Position numbers and translations under genes: made by a program. A stretch of DNA of 64,000 nucleotides from CAZOZZ01 sp965247425. GTDB taxonomy: Bacteria; Acidobacteriota; Terriglobia; 20CM-2-55-15. Location: NCBI GenBank assembly GCA_965247425.1, contig OZ252023.1, positions 1,302,001-1,366,000 of the forward strand, written 5' to 3'. Below, piece after piece: positions 24,549 to 33,812 of this stretch; position 1 is the stretch's first letter, and each line of letters begins with the position of its first letter. Under the pieces are notes generated by a model. The model was not told where the DNA came from. It searched no databases and saw only the letters and a program-made list of their open reading frames with translations.

Positions 24549-24624
24549 ACTTTATCGGGACCGCATCACTCTTCAGTCAGCACACGCGTAGCGTCCGCCG
24601 CGCCAGCGGCTTCGTTCTAGTCGC

Positions 24625-25178
24625 GAAACCGGACTTGTGGAAATGTCGGTCATCGCATCGTCCCGACCGATGGCACTAGTCCGGTTACGGGGTTTGAACT
24701 AAGCCGCAGGCGCTCGGATGCTACATGTGTGATATTGTGCAGTTGATTCGAGGATGAAAGTGTTTGCCACTCAGGGAAATGTTGCTGGACTGATGGATCG
24801 CGCTTTGAAGGTAAATCCTCATTAGAAAAGGGTTAAAATTGAAAACCCATAGGGGTTGGCCCGCATCCTCCTAAACCCGCCTGCGGTTCACTTCAAATCG
24901 TTCTATCCGACATGATCCGGAATCATTTCTGTCGCTGTCGGTACCGGACCATCTCCGATAGAAACCTAGCGTTATCCAGGCATGTGCAGCATGTGCCAGC
25001 CATTTCGGAAGAGCAGCTCGGTCGAAGTTGAATGAGGCCCGGCCAGCGGGCATTTGAGTCGAATTCAAACCCATTGTTAAGGAAGTTCTATTTTCGCATT
25101 GTTGAAATCGATATGGTGTCGGCGGTATCTTGTGGTATATATACCGTCAGATGAAGAAGAATAAAGATATGGCTTGAG
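24625..25178. other. Intergenic region, no gene recognised
   Basis: The first about 50 bp resemble the right flank of element copy 2 (21371-21420), so copies 2 and 3 inserted into related sequences. The rest has short open frames without family resemblance. A palindromic CGGTAT...GTATATATACCG around 25118-25146 lies just before the next insertion sequence and may be part of its end. Confidence 0.35.
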
Positions 25179-25538
25179 TTGAATCAGGTAAGGGGAGCGG
25201 TTGCGTCGCGACTGCGACGGCGGAAGTACAGCCTGATCGAGCGCCATGAGATACCCGACGGTTTGCTGCCTGGCTCGGTGTCGATTAGTTACACCCGGTG
25301 CGGTAAGCCGACGTGCCGGTGTGTGTCGGGTGAAGGGCACCCATCCTGGTCCTGGACATTCATGATGGACGGGAAGAAGCATGTCGAACACGTTCCAGCT
25401 GCCATGGTTGAGGAGATTCAAAAGCGTGTCGGAGCGGGACGGGAGTTTCAGGATGCGATCCGGGAGGTGCTGACAGCGAACGCGAAGTTGTTGGTGCTGG
25501 AGCGCCAGCAACAACGTGAGAAGCGGAAGCGCCGGTGA
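25179..25538 (+). CDS. Accessory protein of a two-ORF DDE insertion sequence
   Basis: About 119 residues if started at the TTG at 25179; the exact start is uncertain. The core SLIERHEIPDGLLPGSVSIS, YTRCGKPTCRCVSGEGHPSW and VEHVPAAMVEEIQKRV is a conserved small protein (DUF6788-like) with a CGKPTCRC metal-binding motif, usually encoded just upstream of a DDE transposase. The C-terminal helix is rich in Gln and Arg. It overlaps the transposase start as ATGA. Probably an auxiliary DNA-binding factor for transposition. Confidence 0.7.
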   Translation: MNQVRGAVASRLRRRKYSLIERHEIPDGLLPGSVSISYTRCGKPTCRCVSGEGHPSWSWTFMMDGKKHVEHVPAAMVEEIQKRVGAGREFQDAIREVLTANAKLLVLERQQQREKRKRR

Positions 25539-26728
25539 AAGGTCCGTCGGCACGAGGGATACGACGGTACGCGCGAAAGTGTTTGCGGCTGAAGGGGTAT
25601 TTGAATCACCCCGGAGATGGGCGGGTGCGACCGCAGATCGGAAGTGGGCATCTGATCTGGTCTCTGGTGATCGGGTATCTGCTGCGGGAATCGAGCTTCC
25701 TGGCCATCGAGTCGCTCGCACGATCCTCGGCGTGTCGGGCCTTGGGAATCGGACGCCGCTTTAGCGACGACACGCTGGGCTATTTTACCGAGAAGCTGAA
25801 TCCGGAATTCACGCGCGGCGCGTTGACCACAGCCATCAAGCAGGCCAAGCGCAATAAAGCGTTCGACGATTGCCGATTCATCGGCCTGGCGCTGGACGGG
25901 ACAACCGTGGGGCGTGTCGGTGAGGCCGGGTGTCAGTGGTGTCGACCCCATCGCAACGCCGAGGGGGAGGTGACCACCTACTTACACCACGTCGTGATGG
26001 CCACCATCGTGGGCACCGGGTTCACTTTACCGGTCGATGTGGAACCCTACGGTAGTGGGGATAGCGAATGGTCGGGGGGGCAACGACTGCTTCGTCGGGT
26101 GGTGGGGCAGTTGGGGCCGCGTTTTGCCGATTATGTTGTTGTCGATGGGGGCTATGCGTCGGCTCCGTTCCTGCACTTGGCCGACGAGTTGGGATTGAAG
26201 ACCATCGTCCGTCTCAAAGCCAATCTTCCGAGCTTGTTCAACGCCGCCAAAAGCCGGTTTGCTTGTCAGCCGCCGTCCCGGGTTTTCAAGGATGGAGCCG
26301 ATCGGGTGGAAATCTGGGATGCAGACGACTTCGATCCCTGGGGCCGATTGAACTGGCCGACCGTGCGCGTGATCCGCTACCGGCAAGAGAAACCCGATGG
26401 ATCGGTGGTCGAAGCCTACTGGCTGACCAATTTCTCGATGAACCAAGTGGGAGCGCCCACTTTATTTCGCATGGCCAAGAGTCGTTGGGAAGTCGAAAAC
26501 CAAGGTTTCAACGATGCCAAGAACCGTTATGGGATGGCCCATATCCCCCATCACCACGCCAACAGCTTGCTTCTCCACTGGCTCCTCATAAGCCTGGCTC
26601 TCACGATCGAACGTCTGTATCGATTGCGTCATTTGCATCGCGGGCGCCATCGCCCGCATACCTCCATCGAGCTTCTTCGTTTGCTTCGCCTCGCTCTGTC
26701 TGCCCCAACCCCAGCCGACTCCAGCTGA
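25535..26728 (+). CDS. DDE transposase of the two-ORF insertion sequence
   Basis: 397 residues. The catalytic aspartates are in RFIGLALDGTTVG and YVVVDGGYASAPF, and the glutamate in KSRWEVENQGFNDAKNRYG, a W-x-V-E-N...K signature of IS4/IS5-type DDE transposases. A CxxC pair (CQWC) follows the first Asp. No frameshift is seen, so it looks intact. I could not identify terminal inverted repeats with confidence. The 26729-27001 stretch downstream has no gene and probably contains the right end of the element. Confidence 0.85.
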   Translation: MKGPSARGIRRYARKCLRLKGYLNHPGDGRVRPQIGSGHLIWSLVIGYLLRESSFLAIESLARSSACRALGIGRRFSDDTLGYFTEKLNPEFTRGALTTAIKQAKRNKAFDDCRFIGLALDGTTVGRVGEAGCQWCRPHRNAEGEVTTYLHHVVMATIVGTGFTLPVDVEPYGSGDSEWSGGQRLLRRVVGQLGPRFADYVVVDGGYASAPFLHLADELGLKTIVRLKANLPSLFNAAKSRFACQPPSRVFKDGADRVEIWDADDFDPWGRLNWPTVRVIRYRQEKPDGSVVEAYWLTNFSMNQVGAPTLFRMAKSRWEVENQGFNDAKNRYGMAHIPHHHANSLLLHWLLISLALTIERLYRLRHLHRGRHRPHTSIELLRLLRLALSAPTPADSS

Positions 26729-27001
26729 ACTGACTCGTTTCCCTGGTCTCCACGCGCCTGCCTGACCCCAATCACCGGGCTGGACCCGCTACGGATACCT
26801 GTCTCTCGAAAATACCCCTCACTTCAAATTCCTCTCCCTCCTCGACCTTTTCCCTTCCAGAGCCCCTTCCAGACACTCCGTCCTCCCTGACTTCCGATAT
26901 GGCTGGAACCGGGGCTCTTGTGTTGAAATAGATCGTTTCTGGTGATACATAAAGGAACTGGCGAGCAGTTAGAACTCCAATTCGTTCTGGTGTGGCCTCA
27001 C

Positions 27002-28561
27002 ATGGAAGAACCCGTCGTACGATTACCTTCCCGTTACAACATGGCGACGCATTTCGTCGACCGGCATATTGATGAAGGACGGTCCGACAAAGTGGCCATC
27101 ATCTCGGAAGGTCGCCGGGTAACCTACGGTGGCCTCGAGGAGATGGTGAACCGTGTCGGGAACGGCTTGAGAGGTCTCGGGGTGGAATCGGGTGACCGGG
27201 TGCTCGTACTCTTGCCCGATTGCCCGGAATTTGCCGCTGCCTACCTTGGAACCGTCAAGGCCGGCGCCGTGGCTGTCTTGACCAACACCGCGCTGCGCGC
27301 GCCCGACTATGCCTACTTCCTGGACGAGAGTGAGGCGAAAGTGCTCGTCGTCGATGCGGCCTTCTGGGCCGAAGTGCAGCCGATTGTGTCCGGGCGGAAA
27401 GCCCTCGAGCACGTCATCGTTCGAGGAAACGTCGCGGGTGAACATTGGATGTGGAGCGCTTGGATCGAGGGGCAATCTACAGATCTGGACGCAGCCGATA
27501 CGCATCGTGACGACATCGCTTTCTGGCTCTGGACTTCCGGCAGCACCGGGCTTTCGAAGGGAGCGGTGCATCGTCATCGGGATTGGAATTACTGCTCGGA
27601 GGGCTTTGCCCGGTCGATCCTGGACATCGGCCCCGATGACGCCACGTTCTCTTCGTCAAAACTCTTCCATGCCTACGGTCTGGGAAACGCGTTGATGTTT
27701 CCTTTGCACGTTGGAGCGACGACGGTCCTCTATCCGGGCCGGCCGACTCCCGAGATCATCCTCGCCTCTGTGCAGCATCACCGCCCGACACTCTTCTATT
27801 CGGTGCCGACACTGTACGCCGGGATGCTGGCGGCTACGGATGGGGACAAGATGTATGACCTGTCGAGCGTCCGCCATTGTGTGTCCGCGGCCGAGCCGTT
27901 GCCGCCGGCGATATTTGAACGATGGCAAGAGCGCTTTGGTCTGGAAATCCTGGACGCGATCGGTTCGACCGAAGTCCTTCACATGTACGCGTCAGCGCGA
28001 CCGGGCCGCATCAAACCCGGAAGTACGGGACATCCCGTACCCGGCTACCAGGTGCGCATTTCCGACGAGAGCGGTAATGATGTAGCGACGGGCCAGATTG
28101 GCGATCTGTGGGTGCGGGGGCAGAGCACCGCTCCGTACTACTGGAATCGTGCGGAGCTGAACCGGGAGCGCTGGAAGGACGGCTGGTTTTCGAGCGGCGA
28201 TAAGTACTATCGGGACTCGGAGGACTTCCTTTTCTATGCCGGCCGGTCCGATGACATGTTCAAGGTGTCGGGCCAGTGGGTTTCGCCGATCGAAGTTGAA
28301 AACTGCCTCGTCGAACACCACGCGGTCCTCGAATCGGCAGTCGTTCAGTGGGAAGACGAGAACAAACTGCTCAAGCCGAAGGCATATGTGGTCCTGAAAT
28401 CGGACGTCAACGGCGACGATCACCTGGCCCACGAGTTGCAGGATTTCGTCAGGCTACGCCTGACGCCTTACAAGTATCCCCGCAGGGTCCATTTTGTCTC
28501 CGACCTTCCAAAGACGGCTGCGGGTAAGATTCAACGTTTCAAGCTGCGGGATGAACAGTGA
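27002..28561 (+). CDS. Benzoate-CoA ligase family acyl-CoA synthetase
   Basis: 519 residues from the ATG at 27002 (MEEPVVRLPSRYNMATHFVD), matching the usual start of benzoate-CoA ligases; a frame extension upstream is unlikely to be used. ANL-superfamily motifs: the P-loop WTSGSTGLSKGAVHRH, IGSTEVLHMY, GDLWVRG, the hinge GRSDDMFKVSGQWVSPIEVE and the catalytic Lys in KTAAGKIQRF. The enzyme would activate benzoate or a related aromatic acid to its CoA thioester with ATP. No other aromatic-degradation gene is nearby, so it looks like an orphan gene between an insertion sequence and the metal island. Substrate identity is inferred from family only. Confidence 0.85.
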   Translation: MEEPVVRLPSRYNMATHFVDRHIDEGRSDKVAIISEGRRVTYGGLEEMVNRVGNGLRGLGVESGDRVLVLLPDCPEFAAAYLGTVKAGAVAVLTNTALRAPDYAYFLDESEAKVLVVDAAFWAEVQPIVSGRKALEHVIVRGNVAGEHWMWSAWIEGQSTDLDAADTHRDDIAFWLWTSGSTGLSKGAVHRHRDWNYCSEGFARSILDIGPDDATFSSSKLFHAYGLGNALMFPLHVGATTVLYPGRPTPEIILASVQHHRPTLFYSVPTLYAGMLAATDGDKMYDLSSVRHCVSAAEPLPPAIFERWQERFGLEILDAIGSTEVLHMYASARPGRIKPGSTGHPVPGYQVRISDESGNDVATGQIGDLWVRGQSTAPYYWNRAELNRERWKDGWFSSGDKYYRDSEDFLFYAGRSDDMFKVSGQWVSPIEVENCLVEHHAVLESAVVQWEDENKLLKPKAYVVLKSDVNGDDHLAHELQDFVRLRLTPYKYPRRVHFVSDLPKTAAGKIQRFKLRDEQ

Positions 28562-28796
28562 CCGAGACGAAGCACCTGGGTGAAGTGGGGTCTCATCTGC
28601 TCGGGGTGGGCGCTTGTGGCTGTGTTTTCGGCCAGCCAGGCCGTCTTGTCCGGCGTTGCATGCCCAGCCTGATCGGATTCCGGGACAGAAGCGCCGCGGT
28701 TGTTTTCGCGCGCGCAAATGGCGGTTCGATCCGGACTTACGACCAACTTCTCGACCAAGCTTACAACTGAGCGTCGGTTTCGGTCATCTCGATCAG

Positions 28797-28825
28797 TTGA
28801 CGCTGTGCCACATCCGTTCTATCGT
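28797..28825 (+). promoter_or_regulatory. Promoter of the copper-resistance island
   Basis: TTGACG (28797-28802), 17 nt, TATCGT (28820-28825), 68 nt before the start at 28893. The intervening 28562-28796 has only a weak 70-codon frame overlapping the ligase stop. Confidence 0.5.
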
Positions 28826-28892
28826 TGAAAAACTCGAGTTGTCTTTACGAACAGATCGGTCAGAGATTGTGCGACCTGGTGTCAGGGAGGTT

Positions 28893-30026
28893 ATGGTGTT
28901 CAGATTGTTTGTGAGCTTGCTCGTCGCGATGATCGCGTCGACCGGTGCCGCTGCTTCGGCTCAGAGCTTCCCGGAGTTCGGTCCGAATGTCTCTCAACCT
29001 CAACTCCAGGCCATAGGGGACGAAGGTTTACTCCTTGTGTGGAAACAACGAGGCCCGGACGGATCGGATCTGTTTGTTTCTTATTCTGATGGCGGTTCGT
29101 TTTCCGCGCCCATGCGCATCAACGATGTTGCTGGTTCCGTCAACCGGAGCCCGATCGACGAGATGCGTGCCTCCGTATCCATCGGTCCCGGTGATAAAGT
29201 TGCAGTCGCCTGGACCGACCGCGGGTTCGACATACGTGTTGCGGTAGGAGACATCGGCGGAAGGTTCGCGCCTTCGGTGAAGCTGAACCAGACCGAGGGA
29301 CGGGTGCTTCAGGAATTTCCGTCGATCTCGTTCGACGCCGCGGGCGTTCTTCACGCCGTGTGGCTCGATCCACGGGTCGCCGAACGAGAACGCGCCGAAG
29401 AGCCGGCCGACCTTTACTATGCACGTCTCGAAGACGGAGTAGTCACTGAACGGAACCTGACCGCTGACCAGGACAGTTCCGTTTGCGGGTGCTGCCTTCC
29501 GGACATCCGGGTAGAGGACAACGGGAGGCTGACCATCACTTTTCGGAACACGACGGCGGATGGCTATAGAGATCCATTCAAGATCGTCGGGACCCCCGGC
29601 GGCCGGTTCGGAAGCCCCGAACCGGTGAGTCCTCCAGTCTGGAAAATCAATGCCTGTCCGGTGGCGGGTCCGATTTCCGTCGGTGAGAGGATCTTGTGGT
29701 TCGACGGCTCGACGGGCCGCCGCAGGCTTCTTTCATCCTCAGACCCAGATGAAGCGCCTGCAGTCGTCATCGAGGATTCCGATGACTGGTCTCTGCGGTA
29801 TCCTCCCCGCATCGTGTCCGGAACGGGTGGATCGACGGAGCTACTGGTTCCAGGCCGTCCCGGTGGCTATCTCCTGACCTTGAACAACGGTTCGTGGCGC
29901 GTACGCTTTGACGATCTGCCGGGATGGGCTACCAGCGCAGTGGTTCACGACGGAAAGTTGATCCTGGTTGGTTCGGATCAGGGTGCTTTCAAACATGAAA
30001 TTCGCGACTCGATCCGTCCGAAATGA
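28893..30026 (+). CDS. Exported BNR/sialidase-like repeat protein with CGCC motif
   Basis: 377 residues from the ATG at 28893 (GGAGG ribosome-binding site), with the signal peptide FVSLLVAMIASTGAAASAQ. Bacterial Asp-box-like beta-propeller units are visible (DLFVSYSDGGSFSAP, VAVAWTDRGFDIRVAVGDIG, LHAVWLDPR). Near the middle, SSVCGCCLPDI is a Cys cluster likely to bind metal, and a further Cys is in INACPV. A sialidase activity is not implied. As the first gene of the copper cluster it may be a periplasmic metal-linked propeller. The function is not established. Confidence 0.75.
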   Translation: MVFRLFVSLLVAMIASTGAAASAQSFPEFGPNVSQPQLQAIGDEGLLLVWKQRGPDGSDLFVSYSDGGSFSAPMRINDVAGSVNRSPIDEMRASVSIGPGDKVAVAWTDRGFDIRVAVGDIGGRFAPSVKLNQTEGRVLQEFPSISFDAAGVLHAVWLDPRVAERERAEEPADLYYARLEDGVVTERNLTADQDSSVCGCCLPDIRVEDNGRLTITFRNTTADGYRDPFKIVGTPGGRFGSPEPVSPPVWKINACPVAGPISVGERILWFDGSTGRRRLLSSSDPDEAPAVVIEDSDDWSLRYPPRIVSGTGGSTELLVPGRPGGYLLTLNNGSWRVRFDDLPGWATSAVVHDGKLILVGSDQGAFKHEIRDSIRPK

Positions 30027-30068
30027 GTTGGTAGGTGGATGGGGACTGGGGTAAGATCCAAAAACTCC

Positions 30069-30416
30069 ATGCGACAGCTACGACAATCGACGTGGGTCCC
30101 GGCTATCGTCTCGGCCAGCCTTTTGCTGGGGGTAATCTGTCAATGTTATATGCAGATGGCGGTGGCAGCTCCCACCGCAAGTCACTGCGCTCCTGAAGAA
30201 GAGAAAGCTCCGGTCGAACCTTGTTGCCGCGTCATGCAGGCGGCGGAACCGCGCGCCGCGGTCGTTATCGATATGGTACCGGAGGCGATCGACGACGTAG
30301 TGTTGGAGATGGTCGTGTCGAGCCCGCTCCAGGCCCCGCTGCTCCCGGACCGGCTTGCCCAGCCACCTCCTCAAACTCTTGCCGTTTTGCATCAGACCTG
30401 CGCCTTTCTGATCTGA
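30069..30416 (+). CDS. Small exported Cys-containing protein, metal island
   Basis: 115 residues from the ATG at 30069; an ATG at 30039 is possible. A signal sequence with Cys and Met (VSASLLLGVICQCYMQMAVA) is followed by SHCAPEEEKAPVEPCCRVMQ and a hydrophobic tail ending QTCAFLI. The gene at 34422 encodes a similar layout (signal, CC motif, hydrophobic ...FLI end), so the two may be diverged relatives that each precede an outer-membrane-factor gene. A role in metal binding is inferred from the Cys content and location only. Confidence 0.6.
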   Translation: MRQLRQSTWVPAIVSASLLLGVICQCYMQMAVAAPTASHCAPEEEKAPVEPCCRVMQAAEPRAAVVIDMVPEAIDDVVLEMVVSSPLQAPLLPDRLAQPPPQTLAVLHQTCAFLI

Positions 30417-30529
30417 TTCCTCTTTGACAAGTTTCGGTTTCGCCGGGCGAATTTCGTCATTCGGAAGTCCGTCGCTCGGGCGTTCGGTTCGCTCGCCCAG
30501 TTGCCAAACAGACTATTAGAGAGGTTTCG

Positions 30530-31045
30530 ATGAAAAGGTTCGACTTAACCGCATGCTTTCTTAGCCTGTCGGTGCTCGTCGTGATGAACGCCGGCTGCGT
30601 CTCCACGTCACTCCATCTGGCTTCGAATCACCCGGCCCGCATCGACGCCCCGAGTGGTCCGGCACATTCCGAACCTGCAGCCATTCTGCACCCGGATGCG
30701 CCTCTATACCCTTCGGAGGGATTCTCTCCACCCGTGGCGGGCGAGAAACACCAACACGAGCAGGCTGAGTCGCCCAACGCCAAAGACCGAACGCCCGACG
30801 GGACGCGTGAAGCGCCATATGTCGGTCAAGGCGTCATTCAGGCAATCCGGGACGGCCAACTTGAAATCCGGCATGGTGAGATCCCAGGCTTGATGGGTGC
30901 GATGCAAATGATATTCCCCGTCGCCCCAGAGGCGATGAACGATTCTCTCGAAGTCGGCAATGAAATTCTTTTCAGGATCGAAGTTCTACCGGAAGGGGGA
31001 CCTCAGATTTTCAGCATCGAGGTCCTTCCGGTCGACCAACCCTGA
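30530..31045 (+). CDS. Lipoprotein with C-terminal CusF-like copper-binding domain
   Basis: 171 residues. Lipobox MNAGC with lipidation at Cys23, then a His-containing linker (EKHQHEQAE). Residues about 90-165 are a CusF-like OB fold: GQGVIQAIRDGQLEIRHGEI, PGLMGAMQMIFPV, where the Met and His positions correspond to the Cu(I)/Ag(I) site. The same domain is fused to the N terminus of CusB at 39572. CusF proteins carry Cu(I)/Ag(I) in the periplasm to the CusCBA pump. The gene is 10 bp upstream of a cusC-type gene. Confidence 0.85.
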   Translation: MKRFDLTACFLSLSVLVVMNAGCVSTSLHLASNHPARIDAPSGPAHSEPAAILHPDAPLYPSEGFSPPVAGEKHQHEQAESPNAKDRTPDGTREAPYVGQGVIQAIRDGQLEIRHGEIPGLMGAMQMIFPVAPEAMNDSLEVGNEILFRIEVLPEGGPQIFSIEVLPVDQP

Positions 31046-31054
31046 GGATTGAGG

Positions 31055-32440
31055 ATGCGAAGAACAAAACCAGTCGTTTCCGCCTGCATGCTGCTTCTGA
31101 TTGGCCTTCTGTCGGCGTGTGCGCCCCGGGATGCGGGGTTTGGGTCCGTCCAGGTCCTGCTCGAGCAACGGGCGGGTCTCGACCCGCAGTGGCGGCAGCT
31201 CTCGGGGGACCCGGCTGCGGATCAATTGGCCCAGGAGTTGCTGGCCCAGCCCGTCGGTCCAGACGAAGCCGTTGAGATCGCCCTTTTGAAGAACGCCGAT
31301 CTGCAGGCACGTTTTGAAGATCTGGGGATTGCGCGGGCTCAGCTCGTCGCCGCCAGCCTTCCGCCGAACGTCGAGTTCCAGGGTGACGTCGGGTCCTTCG
31401 CCGACGGTCGCCGTTCCGATTTCGGCTTCGTCGCGACCACGGATTTGACCCGGCTCCTTCTCCTTCCCATGAGGCGGGGAGTGGCACTCGCCGGGTTCGA
31501 CGCGGCCCGTGTCGAAACTGCGGGGGCTGCGCTGGAATTTGCATACGAGGTCCGCAACGCCTTTTACGACTACCAGATGGCCGAACAGTTTCTGGAGTTG
31601 GAACGGACCGTTCTCGAGTCCGCGGCGGCGTCCTACGACACCGCCCAGCGTCTGTATGATGCGGGCAACATCACCGCGTTGGAACTGGTGAACGAACGTG
31701 TCTTCTATGAGCAGGCGCGAAGTGAGACGACCCTGGCGGAGGCTGCCGCGGTCGGCCGTCGTGAGGGTCTCAATGTGTGGATGGGACTTTCCGGGGGCGA
31801 CACTGTGTGGGAACTGGCAGGGCGGTTGGCCGAACCGGAGGATGAAGGGGAGTTGCCCGACCTCGAAGCGCTGGAAGTGCAAGCCATCGAAGACAGTCTC
31901 GACCTGCTCGGCCTCGAATACCGGTATACGTCGTCAGCCCGACAGGCGAACCTTGCCCGGGCCGAAGGGCTCCTGCCGTCATTGCGCGCCGGGGCCCAAG
32001 TCGGGCGTGAGGAAAGCATCCGGCAAACCGGCGCCGTCGTTTCTCTGGAACTGCCCCTCTTCAATCGAGGACAGGGGCGAGTCGATGAGGCACGTTCCCG
32101 GATGCGGCGTCTCGAACAGAAGTATCTGGCCCGGGCGGTTCAGATTCGAGCGGTTGTCCGGGCGTCCCGAAACGAATTGGTGATCGCGACGCGGCGGGCT
32201 GCCCATTTTCGTGAGGTCCTTCTTCCACTCTGGGAGCAGGTCGTTCACGAAACCCTCCTGCAGTACAACGCGATGCAGGTGGGTGTGTTCGAGCTCCTTT
32301 CGGCGCGTCGGGAACAGGTCCGTACGGGACAGGATTACGTAACGGCGCTACGAAACTACTGGCGTGTGCGGTCCAGGCTGGATCAGATCCTGGCGGGTCG
32401 TCTGGTGTCGATGCCGGACGTCATGGGTATGCCCAAATAG
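31055..32440 (+). CDS. CusC-type outer-membrane efflux lipoprotein (TolC family), first copy
   Basis: 461 residues from the ATG at 31055, with a lipobox LLSAC (Cys22). Two outer-membrane-efflux repeats are recognisable: the DEAVEIALLKNADLQARFED and ALEFAYEVRNAFYDYQMAEQ helices, and later SLELPLFNRGQGRVDEA and FELLSARREQVRTGQDYV. The family forms the trimeric exit duct of tripartite pumps. No RND or adaptor gene follows directly; the next gene is a multicopper oxidase. It probably serves the CusBA pair 7 kb downstream, especially because the second cusC is split by an insertion sequence. Confidence 0.87.
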   Translation: MRRTKPVVSACMLLLIGLLSACAPRDAGFGSVQVLLEQRAGLDPQWRQLSGDPAADQLAQELLAQPVGPDEAVEIALLKNADLQARFEDLGIARAQLVAASLPPNVEFQGDVGSFADGRRSDFGFVATTDLTRLLLLPMRRGVALAGFDAARVETAGAALEFAYEVRNAFYDYQMAEQFLELERTVLESAAASYDTAQRLYDAGNITALELVNERVFYEQARSETTLAEAAAVGRREGLNVWMGLSGGDTVWELAGRLAEPEDEGELPDLEALEVQAIEDSLDLLGLEYRYTSSARQANLARAEGLLPSLRAGAQVGREESIRQTGAVVSLELPLFNRGQGRVDEARSRMRRLEQKYLARAVQIRAVVRASRNELVIATRRAAHFREVLLPLWEQVVHETLLQYNAMQVGVFELLSARREQVRTGQDYVTALRNYWRVRSRLDQILAGRLVSMPDVMGMPK

Positions 32441-32459
32441 GGCAAGAGGGGGAAGCGAG

Positions 32460-33761
32460 ATGGTGTCGCGAAGAAATTTCATGACGGGTTCCGCGATGGC
32501 GGGAGGCGCCTTTCTGGTCAGCCGCTCCACACTGGCCAGGGCACAGTCCGAGGCTGCGGCGCCAAGGGCGGACTCCGCCAGCCAGGGCGGAAACTCGGAT
32601 GTCGGTTCCGTCGTGACGCCGAACGGCGTCTCGCTCCCGTTTCGAGTCGTCGAGGGTGTGAAAGTCTTTCATCTCGTCGCCGAGCCTCTCGATCACGAGT
32701 TTGCCCCGGGATTGAGGGGCGAGTGCTGGGGGTACAACGGCAGGACATCGGGGCCGACAATCGAAGCCGTGGAAGGAGACCGGGTGCGCATCTATGTGAC
32801 CAACCGTCTTCCCGAACCTACCACGGTCCACTGGCACGGAGTCATACTGCCAAACGGAATGGACGGCGTCGGCGGTCTCAACCAGCCGTACATCCGGCCC
32901 GGAGAAACATTCCGGTATGAGTTCACCTTCCTCCATCCCGGAACATACATGTATCACCCTCACGTCGACGAGATGACGCAGATGGGCTTGGGACTGATGG
33001 GCATGCTTGTGATCCACGAACGGAACCCGCAAAACCGGGTTGATCGCGATTTCGCCATCGTGCTGAGCGAATGGTTTGTCCCCACCGGCACCCGGCGCCC
33101 CGACCCGCGCGAGATGACGGATTTCAATGTCCTGACGATGAACAGCAAAGCCTTTCCGGGAATCGATCCGCTGGTCGTCCGCACGGGTGAGCGGGTTCGG
33201 ATCCGATTCGGCAACCTGAGTGCGATGGACAATCATCCGATCCACCTGCACGGCTATTCCTTCATGATCACGGGAACCGACGGCGGCCACATCGCGGAAA
33301 CGGCGCAGTGGCCCGAAACCACCGTCCTGGTGCCGGTGGGCTCGACACGGGACATCGAATTCGTTGCCGACGCACCCGGCGACTGGGCGATGCATTGCCA
33401 TTTCACGCACCACATCATGAACCAGATGGGGCACGAAGGGCCGAACGTGCTCGGTCTCGACCCCGGCAACCTCGACAGCCGGATTCGTCCGTTGCTGCCC
33501 GGATACATGACGATGGGCCAGAGCGGCATGTCGGGAATGAGTCGCATGGGCATGCCCGTTCCCGACAACAGCATCCCGATGAAGGCAACTCCCGGCAAAT
33601 ACGACGACATCGACATGGGAGGGATGTTTACCGTACTGAAAGTGCGCGACGACATCACGAGCTACGAGGATCCGGGTTGGTACGAAACCCCGCCGGGGAC
33701 GTTGGCACGGGAAGCGTCTGCCGAGGAATTGGCCGAGGACGGTATCGATCCCGCTCTGTGA
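32460..33761 (+). CDS. Multicopper oxidase (CopA/CotA-like)
   Basis: 433 residues. A Tat signal (SRRNFMTGSAMAGGAFLVS) suggests export in folded form. Copper ligands are in order: HWHG (124-127), HPH (166-168), HPIHLHG (259-265) and HCHFTHHIMNQM (312-323), covering type 1, 2 and 3 copper sites. After the last cluster there is a Met-rich stretch (YMTMGQSGMSGMSRMGMPVP), typical of enzymes oxidising toxic Cu(I) to Cu(II). It is shorter than PcoA/CopA, consistent with a two-domain or compact three-domain form. It is co-oriented with the cusC gene 20 bp upstream. Confidence 0.9.
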   Translation: MVSRRNFMTGSAMAGGAFLVSRSTLARAQSEAAAPRADSASQGGNSDVGSVVTPNGVSLPFRVVEGVKVFHLVAEPLDHEFAPGLRGECWGYNGRTSGPTIEAVEGDRVRIYVTNRLPEPTTVHWHGVILPNGMDGVGGLNQPYIRPGETFRYEFTFLHPGTYMYHPHVDEMTQMGLGLMGMLVIHERNPQNRVDRDFAIVLSEWFVPTGTRRPDPREMTDFNVLTMNSKAFPGIDPLVVRTGERVRIRFGNLSAMDNHPIHLHGYSFMITGTDGGHIAETAQWPETTVLVPVGSTRDIEFVADAPGDWAMHCHFTHHIMNQMGHEGPNVLGLDPGNLDSRIRPLLPGYMTMGQSGMSGMSRMGMPVPDNSIPMKATPGKYDDIDMGGMFTVLKVRDDITSYEDPGWYETPPGTLAREASAEELAEDGIDPAL

Positions 33762-33812
33762 GTTGACCAACCCGAGCCCAACTGAGGAGCGTGCGACAGT
33801 TGGCCTGAAGCC

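Larger units (their letters stand above)
22134..24618 (-). mobile_element. Composite tyrosine-recombinase / IS91-type element, copy 3
   Basis: Same orientation and structure as copy 2 and nearly identical to it, with scattered substitutions. Both genes are intact. Copies 2 and 3 form a 2.5-kb direct repeat separated by about 760 bp that holds kinase fragment D and the membrane gene. That arrangement invites recombination, and would allow the pair to mobilise the DNA between them. Confidence 0.9.

Noticed and set aside
25100..26900. Terminal inverted repeats of the two-ORF DDE element
   Set aside because: I compared both flanks and found no convincing matching ends, so boundaries and a target duplication are left undefined.
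28558..28770. Seventy-codon frame overlapping the benzoate-CoA ligase stop (GTGA)
   Set aside because: The overlap is suggestive of coupling, but the product (for example GACGCVFGQPGRLV) matches no family I know and the ribosome-binding site is absent. Too weak to call.
32421..33770. Minus-strand frame of 449 codons
   Set aside because: Antisense shadow of the multicopper oxidase. No recognisable domain.
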